Shown: piece after piece, positions 1-8,190 of the stretch
Layout of the letters: each line of letters opens with the position of its first letter
How positions within the stretch are numbered: the stretch's first letter is position 1
NCBI RefSeq assembly: GCF_001424045.1
Contig: NZ_LMQB01000028.1
Location: forward strand, 254,765-318,764
DNA: 64,000 bases
Direction of reading: 5' to 3'
Origin: Rhizobium sp. Leaf371
GTDB taxonomy: Bacteria > Pseudomonadota > Alphaproteobacteria > Rhizobiales > Rhizobiaceae
Program-made: the position numbers and the translations under genes
Notes under the pieces: model-generated
What the model was told of the DNA's origin: nothing
Databases searched by the model: none
The model's input: the letters and a program-made list of their open reading frames with translations, nothing else

Positions 1-123
1 TTCGTTCAGCCGGGCACGCGGATCTCGGTTTCCGGTACGCTGGACGTCGGCACGTGGACGGATCCCGAGACCGGCTTCGTCAGTCGCCTGCGCCTGCGCG
101 ACGCCCACTACTGGTCGGTGTGA
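1..123 (+). CDS. C-terminal end of a DUF3299-type protein (partial)
   Basis: Only the last 40 codons lie in the window, in frame 1, ending at TGA 121-123. The fragment contains the stretch GTWTDPETGFVSRLRL, which resembles the end of DUF3299 proteins, small exported proteins often found beside LolD/FtsX-type ABC transporters. The stop is three bases before the ATG of the ABC ATPase, so the genes are surely co-transcribed. Family assignment rests on a short tail and on context, so it is tentative. The reading frame itself is secure because of the spacing and the absence of any other start. Confidence 0.5.
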   Translation, partial: FVQPGTRISVSGTLDVGTWTDPETGFVSRLRLRDAHYWSV

Positions 124-126
124 ACG

Positions 127-810
127 ATGCTGTCTCTGACGCTCAAGGACATTACCGTGTCCTACTCCGGGCTTGTCGCACCGGTCCTCTCCGTCCCGCG
201 TCTGCAGGTCGACGCGGGGGAGAGTATTGCGGTGACGGGCGCCTCGGGCTCCGGCAAGAGCACCTTCGTCAATCTCATCTCGGGTCTGGAGCCTGTCCGT
301 ACGGGGCAGGTGGAGTGGAGCGGAACCGACCTCGTGCGCCTTGCGGAGCATCGGCGTGACCGGTGGCGCGGGGAGCATGTCGGTCTCGTCATGCAGGATT
401 TCCATCTCTTCCCCGGGCTGTCGGCGCTCGATAACGTGCTGTTGCCGGCGCGCCTTGCCGCGCAGGCGTCGGCCGCGGTGAAGCGGAGGGCACGCGATCT
501 CCTCGCCGAAATGGGGCTCGATCGGCCCGGGCAGGCGGTGGAGACGATGTCGCGCGGCGAAATGCAGCGCGTCGCCATTGCGCGCGCGCTGGTTCGCGCA
601 CCGGGCGTGGTCATTGCCGACGAGCCCACGGCAAGCCTTGATCGAGAGAGCGGACAGGTCATCGCCGACGTTCTGATCTGCCTGGCCGGTGCAGCCGGGG
701 CGACGCTGATCGTGGTCTCGCACGATCCCGGCCTGATCGCGCGCCTGCCGCGCCGGATCACCCTTGAAAGCGGGCAGATCGCGCATGACAGCCGGGCGGT
801 AACGCCATGA
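127..810 (+). CDS. LolD/MacB-like ABC transporter ATP-binding protein
   Basis: A 227-residue single-domain ABC ATPase. Walker A is GASGSGKST near residue 38, the signature is MSRGEMQRVAIARAL near 142, and Walker B is VVIADEPTASLD near 163, followed by the switch histidine in VVSHD. Length and motif spacing match the LolD/FtsE class, which powers FtsX-like permeases that move lipids, peptides or proteins across the envelope and do not import small solutes. It starts three bases after the upstream DUF3299-like gene and overlaps the next permease by ATGA at 807-810. This partnership resembles the zinc-linked ZrgA-E type systems of gammaproteobacteria, but the substrate is not shown by the sequence. 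Confidence 0.93.
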   Translation: MLSLTLKDITVSYSGLVAPVLSVPRLQVDAGESIAVTGASGSGKSTFVNLISGLEPVRTGQVEWSGTDLVRLAEHRRDRWRGEHVGLVMQDFHLFPGLSALDNVLLPARLAAQASAAVKRRARDLLAEMGLDRPGQAVETMSRGEMQRVAIARALVRAPGVVIADEPTASLDRESGQVIADVLICLAGAAGATLIVVSHDPGLIARLPRRITLESGQIAHDSRAVTP

Positions 811-2045
811 TCGGCTTCATTCTAGCAGACATCCGCCGGCACAAGGCTGGAACCATCGCCATTCTGCTGCTGGTCGCCTTTGCGGTGGCGCTCGCCGTCT
901 CGGTGACGCTGCAGGAGCGGGCGTTGCGGCTCGGCAGCGCACGGGCGGCAAACGCGTTCGACCTCGTGATCGGCGCCGCGGGGAGCGAGACGCAGCTGGT
1001 TCTCTCCTCGGTGTTCCTTCAGGCAGCGCCGTTGCCGCTGATGGACGGCGCCGTGCTGCAGCGGCTCGCAGCCGATCCGCGGGTGGCGTTCGCAGCGCCG
1101 ATCGGCTTTGGAGACAGCTTTTCGGGCTATCCCCTGGTCGGCACCTCGACGGCGCTCGTGGCGCATCTTTCACCGCAGTTGCAGGACGGCGCAAGCTTCC
1201 GGCAGGAGGGTGACGCCGTCATCGGCTCGGCGGTCGATCTCACCCTGGGTGCCGTGATCAAGCCGATGCATGGCACGGCGGAGGAGGGTGGCCATACCCA
1301 TACCGGCCTTGCCTATGCCGTCGTCGGCCGGATGAAGCCGACCGGCACGCCCTGGGACCGGGCGATCCTCGTGCCCATCCAGGCCGTGTGGGAGCTGCAC
1401 GGGATGGGCCATACGGAGACGGATCACTCGGAGCCTGCACACGCCGAGGGCGATCAGGAGCACAGCGCGGACGCGACGGCCGCGGTCGATGAGGATTGGG
1501 CGGAACACGCCGCCGGCCTCCCGGCCGTGCTGGTCAAGCCGAAGACGATTTCGGACGCCTACAAGCTTCGCCAGGATTATCGCCGCGACACGACGCTTGC
1601 CGTCTTCCCCGGCGAGGTCCTGACGCGGCTTTATGCGACGCTCGGAGACGCCAAGGTCTTGCTGCTGGCGGTTGCGGTGGGCACGCAGATCCTGATCGCC
1701 GCAGCCCTCCTGCTGGTCACGATCATGCATGTCGGGCAGCGTCGGCGCCAGATCGGCGCACTGCGCGCCTTCGGCGCGCCGCGCACGGTCGTGTTTCGGA
1801 TCGTCTGGCTGCAGCTTTTTGCAATCAGCCTGGCCGGCATTCTTCTCGGCTTCGGCCTCGGCTACCTCGTTTCCGAAATCATCGGCGGCATCGTCTCGCG
1901 CCAGAACGGCTTCACCATGCCCGTGGCGTTCGACCGGCAGGACATCGCGTTTGCGGCCTCGGTCACGGCGTTTGTAGCGGTGCTTGCCATCGTCCCGGCC
2001 GTGCTCGCCTATCGGCAGTCGCCCGCAGCAGCGCTGAAGGGTTGA
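807..2045 (+). CDS. FtsX-like ABC transporter permease with His-rich loop
   Basis: A 412-residue inner-membrane protein with the FtsX/MacB layout: one N-terminal membrane helix (about residues 14-32), a large periplasmic domain, then three C-terminal helices (about 282-305, 328-355, 376-398). The periplasmic domain carries a GGHTHTG stretch near residue 154 and a His/Asp/Glu-rich segment at roughly 195-220 (HGMGHTETDHSEPAH), which looks suited to binding a transition metal such as zinc. It overlaps the ATPase gene by four bases, so translation is coupled. The metal link is inference. The permease class is clear. Confidence 0.88.
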   Translation: MIGFILADIRRHKAGTIAILLLVAFAVALAVSVTLQERALRLGSARAANAFDLVIGAAGSETQLVLSSVFLQAAPLPLMDGAVLQRLAADPRVAFAAPIGFGDSFSGYPLVGTSTALVAHLSPQLQDGASFRQEGDAVIGSAVDLTLGAVIKPMHGTAEEGGHTHTGLAYAVVGRMKPTGTPWDRAILVPIQAVWELHGMGHTETDHSEPAHAEGDQEHSADATAAVDEDWAEHAAGLPAVLVKPKTISDAYKLRQDYRRDTTLAVFPGEVLTRLYATLGDAKVLLLAVAVGTQILIAAALLLVTIMHVGQRRRQIGALRAFGAPRTVVFRIVWLQLFAISLAGILLGFGLGYLVSEIIGGIVSRQNGFTMPVAFDRQDIAFAASVTAFVAVLAIVPAVLAYRQSPAAALKG

Positions 2046-2059
2046 GGGCCGCTTCGTCG

Positions 2060-2530
2060 TCAGACGGCCGAGGGCGGGCGCTCGAGCGGAAAGACGAGGA
2101 GGGTCGATGTCGCGCTGGCGCAAAGCCGCCCGTCGCGATCGGTCAGCGTCGCCTCGGCAAACGCCGCCCGCCGCCCGATCGACAGAATGCGACCTTCGGC
2201 ACGAACCGGGCCGCTCGCTTCGGTCAGCGGGCGGTGATAGGCGATCTTGAGTTCGAGCGTCGTGTAGCCCTGGTCGGCGGATAGCTTGGAATGGACGGCG
2301 CAGCCGCAGGCGCTGTCGAGCAGCGTTGCGGCATAACCGCCATGCACCGAACCGATCGGATTGTAGACGCTGCGATCCGGGCTTCCTTCGAAGACGACTC
2401 GACCTTCCTCGATTTCGGTCAGCACGAACTTCATCGTCTCGTTGATCGGCGGCGGCGTATTCGTTGCCAGCAAGGCCTGCAACTGGGCGAGACCCGAAAG
2501 GCCCGCCTGATTGTTCCTGAGGACGTCCAT
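2060..2530 (-). CDS. PaaI-family hotdog thioesterase
   Basis: A 156-residue protein of the PaaI/YdiI acyl-CoA thioesterase family (hotdog fold). The segment PIGSVHGGYAATLLDSACG near residues 57-75 holds the HGG motif that forms the oxyanion region in the family, and TTLELKIAYHRP near 89 is the conserved second strand motif. No signal peptide, so it acts in the cytosol on acyl-CoA, possibly phenylacetyl-CoA or another aromatic CoA. It is convergent with the ABC permease (14 bases between stops) and has no operon partner. The specific substrate cannot be read from the sequence. Confidence 0.85.
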   Translation of the reverse strand: MDVLRNNQAGLSGLAQLQALLATNTPPPINETMKFVLTEIEEGRVVFEGSPDRSVYNPIGSVHGGYAATLLDSACGCAVHSKLSADQGYTTLELKIAYHRPLTEASGPVRAEGRILSIGRRAAFAEATLTDRDGRLCASATSTLLVFPLERPPSAV

Positions 2531-3141
2531 GCTTGTTCCTGACTATCGAGAGGGTTCGAAGATGCGAGGCGCATCACGGTGAGCGATTACGAAGCGGGCG
2601 CGGACGAGGGTAAGCGGAATCTTTTCGAGAGTTGGCGCCTCATCGGCTCGACATCGGTGCCACGACCGCTGTAGCCGGAACCACGGCTTCGCTTCCTCCC
2701 GTCATCTGTGAGGACGTTTTAATATGACGATGATCATTTAACAAGGGCACCCGCGAAGCCGGTGGCTCGGCGGTTCATGGCTTGCATAAGGCGGCCTTCG
2801 TGAGGGCAACTGCAGAAAAGACATCGGCGTGTTGACTCTGTCTCTGAAAAAAATTTCGCGGAGGAAACCACACGAATTATGCGAAGCTCGTAAAGCTGGC
2901 GCTGCGATGGTTGTAGTTTTAGCTGTTTTTTTGGCTCGCTATGGAACGGCCTGCCTCAGCGAGCCGGAAAAATTCCCTTAATCTAGGGTTAATTGCTCGC
3001 GGTGGTACACGCTCTCCAAGGCTGCCAAGTCGTTGTTTCCGTGGTGCTACACTACCATGGTAGCTTGACCTTAACGTGTGTTTTCGCTAACGCTTGTACA
3101 CGTAATGCCTTCCCGCCATTTCCAGCTTCGGACCTGTAACG
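2531..3141. other. Intergenic region between thioesterase and GH3 genes
   Basis: About 610 bases with no supported gene, between divergent genes. It is visibly more AT-rich than the flanking coding DNA, with runs such as the A-tract near 2848 and the T-tract near 2925, as expected of a long regulatory region. A perfect 12-base palindrome lies at 3052-3063, and interrupted ACGTGT/ACACGT arms lie about 3074-3103, both close to the GH3 start. No promoter matches a sigma-70 consensus well enough to call. Confidence 0.6.
3052..3063. promoter_or_regulatory. Palindrome CTACCATGGTAG upstream of GH3 gene
   Basis: A perfect 12-base inverted repeat 78 bases before the GH3 start codon. Its position suits an operator for a sugar-responsive repressor, but no regulator gene adjoins it and the sequence matches no consensus I can name with confidence. 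Perfect 12-mers occur by chance, so this is a weak call. Confidence 0.3.
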
Positions 3142-5517
3142 ATGACCGCATTGTATAAGAGTTCTGCCCAATCCATTGAAAACCGTGTTGTCGATCTTCT
3201 CGGCCGAATGAGCATCGAGGAAAAGATCGCACAGATGCATGCCTTCTGGCTGCTTCTGTCGGAAGATGGAAAGCACGCGGTGCGCGCGGACGAATTTACA
3301 GGTGCTGCCGATGCGGACCGACTGAAGGAAAAGCTCTCTTTCGGTCTCGGGCAGATCACCCGGCCCCTCGGCAGCCGCCCGGTCGCGCCGGCTGCCGGCG
3401 TTCGGGCACTCAACAGCCTCCAGAAGTTCCTTGTCGAGGAAACGCGGCTTGGCATCCCCGTAATCTCTCACGAGGAATGTCTGTCCGGCATCATGGCGCA
3501 AGGCGGTACGCTGTTCCCCTCCTCGCTTGCCTTCGGCGCAACCTTCGATCCACTCCTGATCGAGGAGGTCGGTAAGGTCATCGGCCAGGAGGCACGCTCG
3601 ATCGGCTGTCGCCAGGGGCTTGCCCCGGTTCTCGACGTGGCACGCGACGCCCGCTGGGGTCGCACGGAAGAGACGTTCGGCGAGGATCCCTATCTCGTCG
3701 GCCTGATGGCCACCAGCTATGTCCGCGGTCTGCAGGGCAGCGACCGCGACTTCCTGGCGACGCTCAAGCATTATGCCGGTCACTCGCTTTCGGAGGGCGC
3801 GCGAAACCATGCGCCAGTCAATCTCGGCTGGCGGGAACTCAACGATACGTTCCTGCTCCCCTTCGAAATGGCCGTGCGGCTTGCGGATGCCGGATCGGTC
3901 ATGCCCGCTTATCACGATATCGACGGCGAGCCGTGCCATTCCTCCCATCATCTGCTGACGAAGGTCCTGCGGTCGGACTGGGGTTTCGATGGTCTCGTCG
4001 TTGCGGACTACATCGGCATCAGCCTGCTCTACAAGCATCACGGCGTCGCGGCCGATCCGGCAGAAGCGGCCGCCCTTGCCTTCAATGCGGGGCTCGACGT
4101 CGAGCTCCCGGGCGACGACTGCGCCCGTCATCTGAAGCAGGCTCTGGAACGGGGCCTGATCGGCATCGACACGATCGATGCGATCGTGCGGCGGATCCTC
4201 ACCGAAAAGATGCGCTTCGGTCTTTTTGAAAACCCCTACACGGACGAGGGCGGGATCGCATTGCAGACCCCGGAGGCGATCGACGTCGCGCGCCGCGTGG
4301 CCGACCAGTCGATCACCATCCTCTCGAACGACGGTGTTCTTCCGCTGGCGGAAGGACGGACCATCGCCCTGATCGGCCCGACGGCGGACGATCCGCTGGC
4401 GCTGCTTGGAGATTATTCCTTCCCTGTCCACCTGATCGTCAGCGATATCGCGGATTCCGCTTCGGCCGTGGTCACGCCGCGCGCAGCCTTCGAAGCGCGG
4501 TTCGGCAAGGAGAGCATTCGCTACGCCAAGGGTTGCCACATTCTGGAGTCCCGTCAATCCGGCGCGCCGGTGTTTCCGGGCGACGTTCCTGACATGACGA
4601 CGCTCTCGCAGACCTCTCCGATCTCGACCAGCCTCGATCTTATTCCTGCCGCCGTCGCGGCTGCGCGACAGGCCGATGTGGCGATCGTCTGCGTCGGAGA
4701 TCTCTCGGGCATCTTCCAGACCGGCACGGTGGGCGAAGGCTCGGACACCGACACCCTGGCACTGCCCGGCGTCCAGCAGGCCTTGCTGCAGGCGGTGGTG
4801 GAGACGGGGACACCCGTCGTCGTCGTCATCACCTCCGGCCGACCCTACAATCTCGGCGGGCTCGAGGATCGTGTGGCGGCTCAGGTTATGGCCTTCTTCG
4901 GTGGCCAGGAGGGCGGTCCCGCTTTGTGCGACGTGCTCACCGGCGCCGTCGAACCGTCCGGCCGCCTGACCGTTTCCGTGCCGCGCAGCGGCGGCGCCGC
5001 ACCCTATTTCTATAACCACAAGTTCAAGAGCGCGGGCACGCCTGTCGCGCGCCATTTCGGCAGCCGCTACCCCTTCGGCCACGGGCTCTCCTATACGAGT
5101 TTCGCCTACGAGGACGTGGCGCTGGACCGCTCGACCGTCCAGAGCGAGAACGGCAGCGTCGGGCTCTCCTTCACGCTGCGCAATACGGGCGATAGAGCCG
5201 GGTTCGAGGTGCCGCAGCTCTACGTCCGGGACCTCCAGAGTTCCGTCGTCCGCCCGATCAAGGAGTTGAAGGCGTTCAGGCGCGTGCATCTGGAACCGGG
5301 CGAAAGCGCGTGCGTCACCTTCCGCGTGCCAACGGATATGCTGTCTTTCACGGGGCCCGAGGGCGTTCGCATCGTCGAGCCGGGCACCTTCGAACTGATG
5401 GTCGGTTCCTCGAGCGCGGCCATTCATCTGCGCGGGGAAATCGAGGTCACGGGTCCGGTGCGCCGCATCGAGGGCGACTGGAAGATGGTCAGCCGGGTCT
5501 GTGTCTGTCATCCCTGA
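3142..5517 (+). CDS. Glycoside hydrolase family 3 beta-glycosidase
   Basis: A 791-residue GH3 enzyme (beta-glucosidase/beta-xylosidase type). The N-terminal barrel starts with LLGRMSIEEKIAQMH; FGEDPYLVG and LKHYAGHSLSEGARN are the conserved substrate-binding segments; the nucleophile is Asp289 in GLVVADYIGIS. The alpha/beta sandwich domain follows with SDTDTLALPGVQ and TSGRPYNL, then a C-terminal fibronectin-III-like domain (about residues 645-790). No signal peptide, so it hydrolyses imported oligosaccharides in the cytosol. Length is typical for the three-domain form. No transporter adjoins it. The start has only a weak ribosome site, but the N-terminus aligns with the family. Exact sugar specificity is not determinable here. 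Confidence 0.93.
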   Translation: MTALYKSSAQSIENRVVDLLGRMSIEEKIAQMHAFWLLLSEDGKHAVRADEFTGAADADRLKEKLSFGLGQITRPLGSRPVAPAAGVRALNSLQKFLVEETRLGIPVISHEECLSGIMAQGGTLFPSSLAFGATFDPLLIEEVGKVIGQEARSIGCRQGLAPVLDVARDARWGRTEETFGEDPYLVGLMATSYVRGLQGSDRDFLATLKHYAGHSLSEGARNHAPVNLGWRELNDTFLLPFEMAVRLADAGSVMPAYHDIDGEPCHSSHHLLTKVLRSDWGFDGLVVADYIGISLLYKHHGVAADPAEAAALAFNAGLDVELPGDDCARHLKQALERGLIGIDTIDAIVRRILTEKMRFGLFENPYTDEGGIALQTPEAIDVARRVADQSITILSNDGVLPLAEGRTIALIGPTADDPLALLGDYSFPVHLIVSDIADSASAVVTPRAAFEARFGKESIRYAKGCHILESRQSGAPVFPGDVPDMTTLSQTSPISTSLDLIPAAVAAARQADVAIVCVGDLSGIFQTGTVGEGSDTDTLALPGVQQALLQAVVETGTPVVVVITSGRPYNLGGLEDRVAAQVMAFFGGQEGGPALCDVLTGAVEPSGRLTVSVPRSGGAAPYFYNHKFKSAGTPVARHFGSRYPFGHGLSYTSFAYEDVALDRSTVQSENGSVGLSFTLRNTGDRAGFEVPQLYVRDLQSSVVRPIKELKAFRRVHLEPGESACVTFRVPTDMLSFTGPEGVRIVEPGTFELMVGSSSAAIHLRGEIEVTGPVRRIEGDWKMVSRVCVCHP

Positions 5518-5559
5518 TGCAGAACAGATCGTCCGGTTCGGACACGACCCCGACGGGCG

Positions 5560-6798
5560 CTAAAGCTTCGGCTTTGCCTGTCTCATCAGGGGCGGCTTTG
5601 CCGACCAGACCAGTGCGGCACCGGCAAGAAGCAGGATGCTGGTGCCGATGAAGACGACGGGCATGCCGATATGGCCGCCGATGAAACCGCCCAACAACGG
5701 TCCCGCGACCTGGCCGACATATTGCGCGGAAACGGAGAGACCGAGTGCGGTTCCGGCGGACCGATCCGGCACGGCGTGCCGGATGACCGCCGCAATGCAG
5801 GGGAGGAGGCCGCCGAGCGCCACACCCATCAGGAAGCGCAGCAGGATCAACTGCCAGACGCTGGTGACGAAGGCCTGCGGCACCAACAGAATACCGGCGG
5901 CAACAAGGGCACCGGCGATGACCGGCCAATGGCCGATGCGGTCTGCAAGCCGCCCCAGACGGGAGGCGGACAGGATGCTGCCGAGGGCGGCCGTCGACAT
6001 GACCAGCCCGGCCCACATCGTCACCGTTTCCGGCCTCGCGACCAGTTGCGCCACATAGACCGTGATGATCGGCTCGATCGACATATTGGCGAGCATCAGC
6101 AGCATGCCTGTCGCGAGCATGGCGATGACGGGCGCCTTGTCCGGTATGGCGGCCCAGCCGCCACCCGCCTTGGCTGCCTGCCTGCGGCCGGGAACGGATT
6201 CCTCCTTGATGAGAAAAGTTGTTGCGAGGAAGGCGAGAAAGATCAGCCCGCCTGCGGCGAGGAAGGTGTTGCGGATGCCGATCAGCGGCGGCAGCACGCC
6301 GCCGATCAGCGGTCCCACGAGGTTGCCGGCCATGATGCCGGACGACAGCATGCCGAGCGCCCAGGCCGAGCGATCCCGCGGCGTCTGCGTCGCCACGAGC
6401 ACCATGGAACCCGAGGAATAGCCACCGGCAAGACCGACGAACAGCCGCAAGGCAACAAGCTGCCAGACGTTTTCGGCAACGCCCATCAGCCCGATGGCGA
6501 CCGTCATGCCGAGGCTTGCCCGCACCAGCATCAGCTTGCGCCCGTAGATATCGCCGAGACGTCCCCAGAGGGGCGCGACGAGCGCGGCCGCAAAGAAGGT
6601 GGCGCCATAGGCGATCCCCGACCATTGCACGATGGCCGCGTGATCGGTCACGCCGAGCTCCTCGACATAAAGCGGCAGGAACGGAAGCAGCAGCGTCATC
6701 GCGATGATGGTGGTGAACGAGCCGACAAGCGAGACCGCAAGGTTTCGCTTCCAGTGAATGGAGCCGCCTGCGGCCGTTCCCGGGTTTGCATCCGTCAT
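5560..6798 (-). CDS. MFS efflux transporter, MdtG-like
   Basis: A 412-residue major facilitator with twelve predicted hydrophobic segments. The N-terminal part (WKRNLAVS, LLLPFLPLYVEELGV, PLWGRLGDIYGRKLMLVRA) matches the MdtG/YceE branch of drug:proton antiporters closely, including the loop 2-3 motif G-x-L-x-D-x-x-G-R-K. It would export hydrophobic drugs or metabolites across the inner membrane. It is convergent with the GH3 gene (42 bases apart) and stands alone, with about 90 bases to glcF. The substrate is unknown. Confidence 0.88.
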   Translation of the reverse strand: MTDANPGTAAGGSIHWKRNLAVSLVGSFTTIIAMTLLLPFLPLYVEELGVTDHAAIVQWSGIAYGATFFAAALVAPLWGRLGDIYGRKLMLVRASLGMTVAIGLMGVAENVWQLVALRLFVGLAGGYSSGSMVLVATQTPRDRSAWALGMLSSGIMAGNLVGPLIGGVLPPLIGIRNTFLAAGGLIFLAFLATTFLIKEESVPGRRQAAKAGGGWAAIPDKAPVIAMLATGMLLMLANMSIEPIITVYVAQLVARPETVTMWAGLVMSTAALGSILSASRLGRLADRIGHWPVIAGALVAAGILLVPQAFVTSVWQLILLRFLMGVALGGLLPCIAAVIRHAVPDRSAGTALGLSVSAQYVGQVAGPLLGGFIGGHIGMPVVFIGTSILLLAGAALVWSAKPPLMRQAKPKL

Positions 6799-6891
6799 CG
6801 TTTTCGCCTGTTCGAGGTGAGCCTCCCCTATCGCGCCACACTTGCGGTGACAAGGTCGGGGAACCCGACGCCCGGCGCGTCGCTGGCCGGA

Positions 6892-8184
6892 TCAGCCGCC
6901 CAGTTTGGAAGGCCTTGGCCCGCCATAGGCCCAATCGAGGAGCTCGACCGTATGGACGATCGGGATCGCCGTTCCCGAGCCGATCTGTGTCAGGCAACCG
7001 ATGTTTCCGGCCGCGATCACATCGGGTTTCGTGGCTTCAAGGTTTTTGACCTTTCGCCGCTTCAGCGTCGCCGATATCTCCGGCTGGAGGATGTTGTAGG
7101 TTCCGGCCGAGCCGCAGCAGAGATGACCTTCCGCCGGATCGCGAACGGTGAACCCAGCCGTCTTCAGAAGGAGTTTTGGCAGGGCCGTGATCTTCTGACC
7201 GTGCTGCAGCGAGCAGGCGGAATGATAGGCGACGACGAGATCGCGTTTCGGCAGGGGTTCGAGATCGAGCGTCGAGAGATATTCGGTGATGTCCCTGGCG
7301 AGCGCCGACACCCGTGCCGCCTTCGCCGCATAGAGCGGATCGAGGCGCAGCATGTGGCCGTAATCCTTGATAGTGGTGCCGCAGCCCGACGCGGTGATGA
7401 GGATGGCGTCAAGCCCGCCCGCCTCGATCTCCCGCGTCCAGGCATCGATATTGCGGCGGGCGAAATCGAGCGCTTGTGGCTCGCGGCCCATGTGATGCAC
7501 CAGCGCACCGCAGCAGCCTTCGCCCTTCGGCGTGGCGATGGCAACGCCGCGCCGGGTCAACAGCCGGACTGTGGCGGCATTGATGCCGGGGTCGAGCGCG
7601 GGCTGGGCACAGCCTTCCAGCAGGATCACGCGGCCATGGGCTGCCGGATGATCGCCTGATGCAGGCGCCGGTCTGCGCTTCGCCGCGCGACGCGGCGCCA
7701 GATCGAGCATGGCCGCAAGCGGCGCCAGAGGTTTTACCCGCCGCAGGAGCGGAGCGAGGGGTCGGGCCACTCGCGCCAGTGCGAGCGCTGCGCGAAACCG
7801 GGCGGGATAGGGGAGGACGGCCGCCAGCAGGCCGCGGATCATCCGGTCTCCGAGCGGGCGTTGATACGTTTGCTCGATATGCACACGGGCGTGGTCGATC
7901 AGGTGCATGTAGTCCACGCCGGACGGACAGGTCGTCGTGCAGGCGAGGCAGGAGAGGCAGCGATCGATATGCGTCACGACCTCGCGATCCGCAGGCCGGT
8001 CGTTCTCGAGCATGTCCTTGATGAGATAGATGCGACCGCGCGGACTGTCGAGCTCGTTGCCGAGCGTGACATAGGTCGGGCAGGTGGCGGTGCAGAAGCC
8101 GCAATGGACGCAACGCCGCAGGATCTTTTCGGATTCCGCCACATGCGGGTCTGCCAGCTGTTCGGGTGTGAAGGAGGTTTGCAT
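6892..8184 (-). CDS. glcF: Glycolate oxidase iron-sulfur subunit GlcF
   Basis: A 430-residue protein carrying electrons from GlcD/GlcE to the membrane quinone pool during glycolate to glyoxylate oxidation. Two [4Fe-4S] motifs lie at the N-terminus, CVHCGFCTATCPTY near residue 21 and CLSCLACTTTCPSG near 73. Two CCG domains follow, with GEGCCGALVHHMG and GHLCCGSAGTYNI. Length agrees with E. coli GlcF (407). It starts six bases after the glcE stop and is the last gene of the glcDEF operon. Confidence 0.95.
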   Translation of the reverse strand: MQTSFTPEQLADPHVAESEKILRRCVHCGFCTATCPTYVTLGNELDSPRGRIYLIKDMLENDRPADREVVTHIDRCLSCLACTTTCPSGVDYMHLIDHARVHIEQTYQRPLGDRMIRGLLAAVLPYPARFRAALALARVARPLAPLLRRVKPLAPLAAMLDLAPRRAAKRRPAPASGDHPAAHGRVILLEGCAQPALDPGINAATVRLLTRRGVAIATPKGEGCCGALVHHMGREPQALDFARRNIDAWTREIEAGGLDAILITASGCGTTIKDYGHMLRLDPLYAAKAARVSALARDITEYLSTLDLEPLPKRDLVVAYHSACSLQHGQKITALPKLLLKTAGFTVRDPAEGHLCCGSAGTYNILQPEISATLKRRKVKNLEATKPDVIAAGNIGCLTQIGSGTAIPIVHTVELLDWAYGGPRPSKLGG

Positions 8185-8190
8185 CTCTGG

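Noticed and set aside
1170-2123. 317-codon frame antisense to the ABC permease
   Set aside because: Shadow of the permease with composition typical of antisense high-GC frames.
3052-5511. A very long open frame antisense to the GH3 gene (about 819 codons)
   Set aside because: It is a high-GC shadow of the glycosidase, has no family signature, and the plus-strand gene has clear catalytic motifs.
5563-5576. AAAGCTTCGGCTTT hairpin at the end of the MFS gene
   Set aside because: The stem is only five base pairs and lies within the last codons; too weak to call a terminator.
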